This document shows, piece by piece, positions 34,340 through 35,622 of a DNA stretch of 35,622 nucleotides. The notes beneath the pieces were generated by a model. It was given only the letters and a program-made list of their open reading frames with translations. It searched no databases and was not told the origin of the DNA. Each line of letters begins with the position of its first letter. Position 1 is the stretch's first letter. Source of the stretch: CAZAKO01 sp964546145. Its GTDB lineage: Bacteria; Fidelibacterota; UBA2242. A program made the position numbers and the translations under genes. The stretch lies in the NCBI GenBank assembly GCA_964546145.1, contig CAZJIU010000015.1:1-35622 (forward strand). The letters run 5' to 3'.

Positions 34340-35622
34340 ATGAGAGGGAAAATCACACACATTGTTTTGGCACTGCTGATTTTATCTATTGGGCTGAGTA
34401 CTCTGTATTCTGGTACTACGGGAAAAATCGCAGGCGTAATTACTGATNNNNNNNNNNNNNNNNNNNNNNNNNNNNNNNNNNNNNNNNNNNNNNNNNNNNN
34501 NNNNNNNNNNNNNNNNNNNNNNNNNNNNNNNNNNNNNNNNNNNNNNNACTGATGTATATGATGGTAAGATGGCGACTACGGTTGAAAATTCCGCTGTCCA
34601 GGAAATGCAAGTCATCAGTGGTACGTTTAATGCCGAATATGGCCAGGCGATGTCCGGGATTGTGAATATTATCACTAAGGAGGGCGGTCAGGAGTATAAC
34701 GGGCAGGTCAAAGCGTATGTTGGTGATTACATCAGCAGTCATTCCGTTTACAGTATATATAAAAATCTGGAAACCGAGATGGATCCAACAACCCGATTGA
34801 CCAATATTGTCAGCAAGGAAAAAGTCAATCCACTGGAGGATTTTAATCCAATTTATAATGGCGAATTCAGTCTCAGTGGTCCGGTACCAGTATTAGGCAA
34901 AAGCATGACCTTTTTTGCCAATGCGCGCTATCTTTATAATGAGGGTTATTTTTATGGCTCTGAATGGTACAAACCCAACGGCTCTTCTGGTAATCATAAA
35001 ATTGTCGCAATGAATCCTTCCCAAAGGTTGTCAGGACAGGGTAAATTAACCTGGCGGTTAGGCAACGCCATCAAGCTCAACTATAACGTGTTCTGGGATA
35101 AAACTGATCGGGATCGGAATTATTTTCGTGAAGCCGGGGGAGATTACTCGTATAACACCTCGGCAACGGCAAATTTCATTCAATTCAACACTCACGATTA
35201 TAAATATGTCCCCAATGCCTTACCCCAGTACCACTCTCAGGGATTGACCCAGACAGTAGCTCTGAATCATATATTATCGTCCTCGACATTTTATGAACTG
35301 CGGGTAAGCCGCTACTATTCGGAGTCGAAGCAGTATGTCTGGGAAAATACCGCAAAGGCAGTCAACAACTACTTAATCAGTATAACGGAAGATACAACGT
35401 TGGGTATTATCGCTGAGACATTTGATATAGACAACCAGGCTAAATTGGATTCAATCATTAAATTGGGTGGTAGTTATACTTATGTAGTTGATCCTGACGG
35501 ACCACAGGGTTATCTTGATCCGGACGATATTTCCGCGCCGACTTCAAATAGTTTTATGAATCGGGGTATGGATGTCACCAATACGGAAAGAAGTACCGCA
35601 TACTGGGTGGCTAAGTTAGATT
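34340..35622 (+). CDS. TonB-dependent receptor with N-terminal carboxypeptidase-like region; sequence gap and right edge
   Basis: Outer membrane receptor for active uptake, incomplete. Before the gap: ATG at 34340 with GAGGTGA (34328-34334), signal peptide (MRGKITHIVLALLILSIGL..) and TTGKIAGVITD, the first strand of a carboxypeptidase-D regulatory-like domain. After the gap, from 34548 to the edge in one open frame: plug sequence VQEMQVISGTFNAEYGQAMSGIVNIITK (given as landmark in part), then barrel strands with GEFSLSGPVP, FFANARYLYNEGYFYG and repeated aromatic-rich strands. The plug's N-terminal half and most of the regulatory-like domain are in the N gap. The two parts are in different frames relative to 100 N, so the N count is only a placeholder. 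An upstream in-frame ATG at 34307 is less likely. Substrate unknown. Confidence 0.88.
34448..34547. other. Scaffold gap of 100 N inside the receptor gene
   Basis: Unknown bases of conventional length 100. A true in-frame gap must be a multiple of three. Missing domain content suggests several hundred bases. The hexamer ACTGAT stands on both sides of the gap. Confidence 0.95.

Noticed and set aside
1..35622. CRISPR arrays, tRNA/rRNA genes, insertion sequences, prophage or toxin-antitoxin genes
   Set aside because: None seen: no short regular direct repeats with spacers, no transposase or integrase motifs, and no cloverleaf found in the intergenic regions.

Overview
This window reads as a scaffold piece from a Gram-negative bacterium, probably an uncultured member of the Fibrobacteres-Chlorobi-Bacteroidetes neighbourhood (Calditrichota, KSB1, Marinimicrobia or Ignavibacteria type). 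The grounds are several lipoproteins with Cys lipoboxes, a TonB-dependent receptor with an N-terminal carboxypeptidase-like region, Gld-type ABC modules with DUF4340 proteins, an AddAB recombinase, and AGGAGG-like ribosome binding sites. The lineage is an inference; no rRNA or tRNA gene was seen. A run of 100 N at 34448-34547 marks a scaffold gap.

Layout: (1) 1-2573, clpB, cut by the left edge. (2) 2699-14555, a tightly packed + strand run: TPR lipoprotein, MoxR ATPase, DUF58 protein, BatD-like membrane protein, then two consecutive copies of a four-gene module (ABC ATPase, ABC-2 permease, GldG-like protein, DUF4340 protein). (3) 14604-16087, two minus-strand genes: a thioredoxin/TPR lipoprotein and a small RRM RNA-binding protein. 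(4) 16411-24589, addB and addA, separated by an opposite-strand fusion of two predicted isoprenoid-kinase domains. (5) 24730-26061, a sodium:dicarboxylate-type symporter on the minus strand. (6) 26329-28491, an ECF sigma factor, zinc-finger anti-sigma factor and two Spy/CpxP-like exported proteins; then a NadC-like protein that lacks key catalytic residues. (7) 29604-32339, a HAMP/multi-PAS protein ending in a four-cysteine module. (8) 32659-34137, a SurA/PpiC-like lipoprotein; then a TonB-dependent receptor running off the right edge.

Most notable: the thioredoxin/TPR lipoprotein (minus strand, 14604-15659) is interrupted by an in-frame TGA at 15491-15489. The TGA sits exactly where the first cysteine of the thioredoxin CxxC motif belongs (U-G-S-C). 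It is followed at a bacterial-SECIS distance by a stem-loop with a G in a four-base loop. I therefore read it as a selenoprotein: one 351-residue gene, where a standard translation would give a short N-terminal fragment plus a separate 286-residue protein.

How the genes fit together: much of the window serves the cell envelope. The MoxR/DUF58/BatD-like genes and the doubled Gld-type ABC modules look like one co-transcribed envelope machine of unknown substrate. The ECF operon looks like an envelope-stress circuit, and the SurA-like and TonB-receptor genes concern outer membrane proteins.
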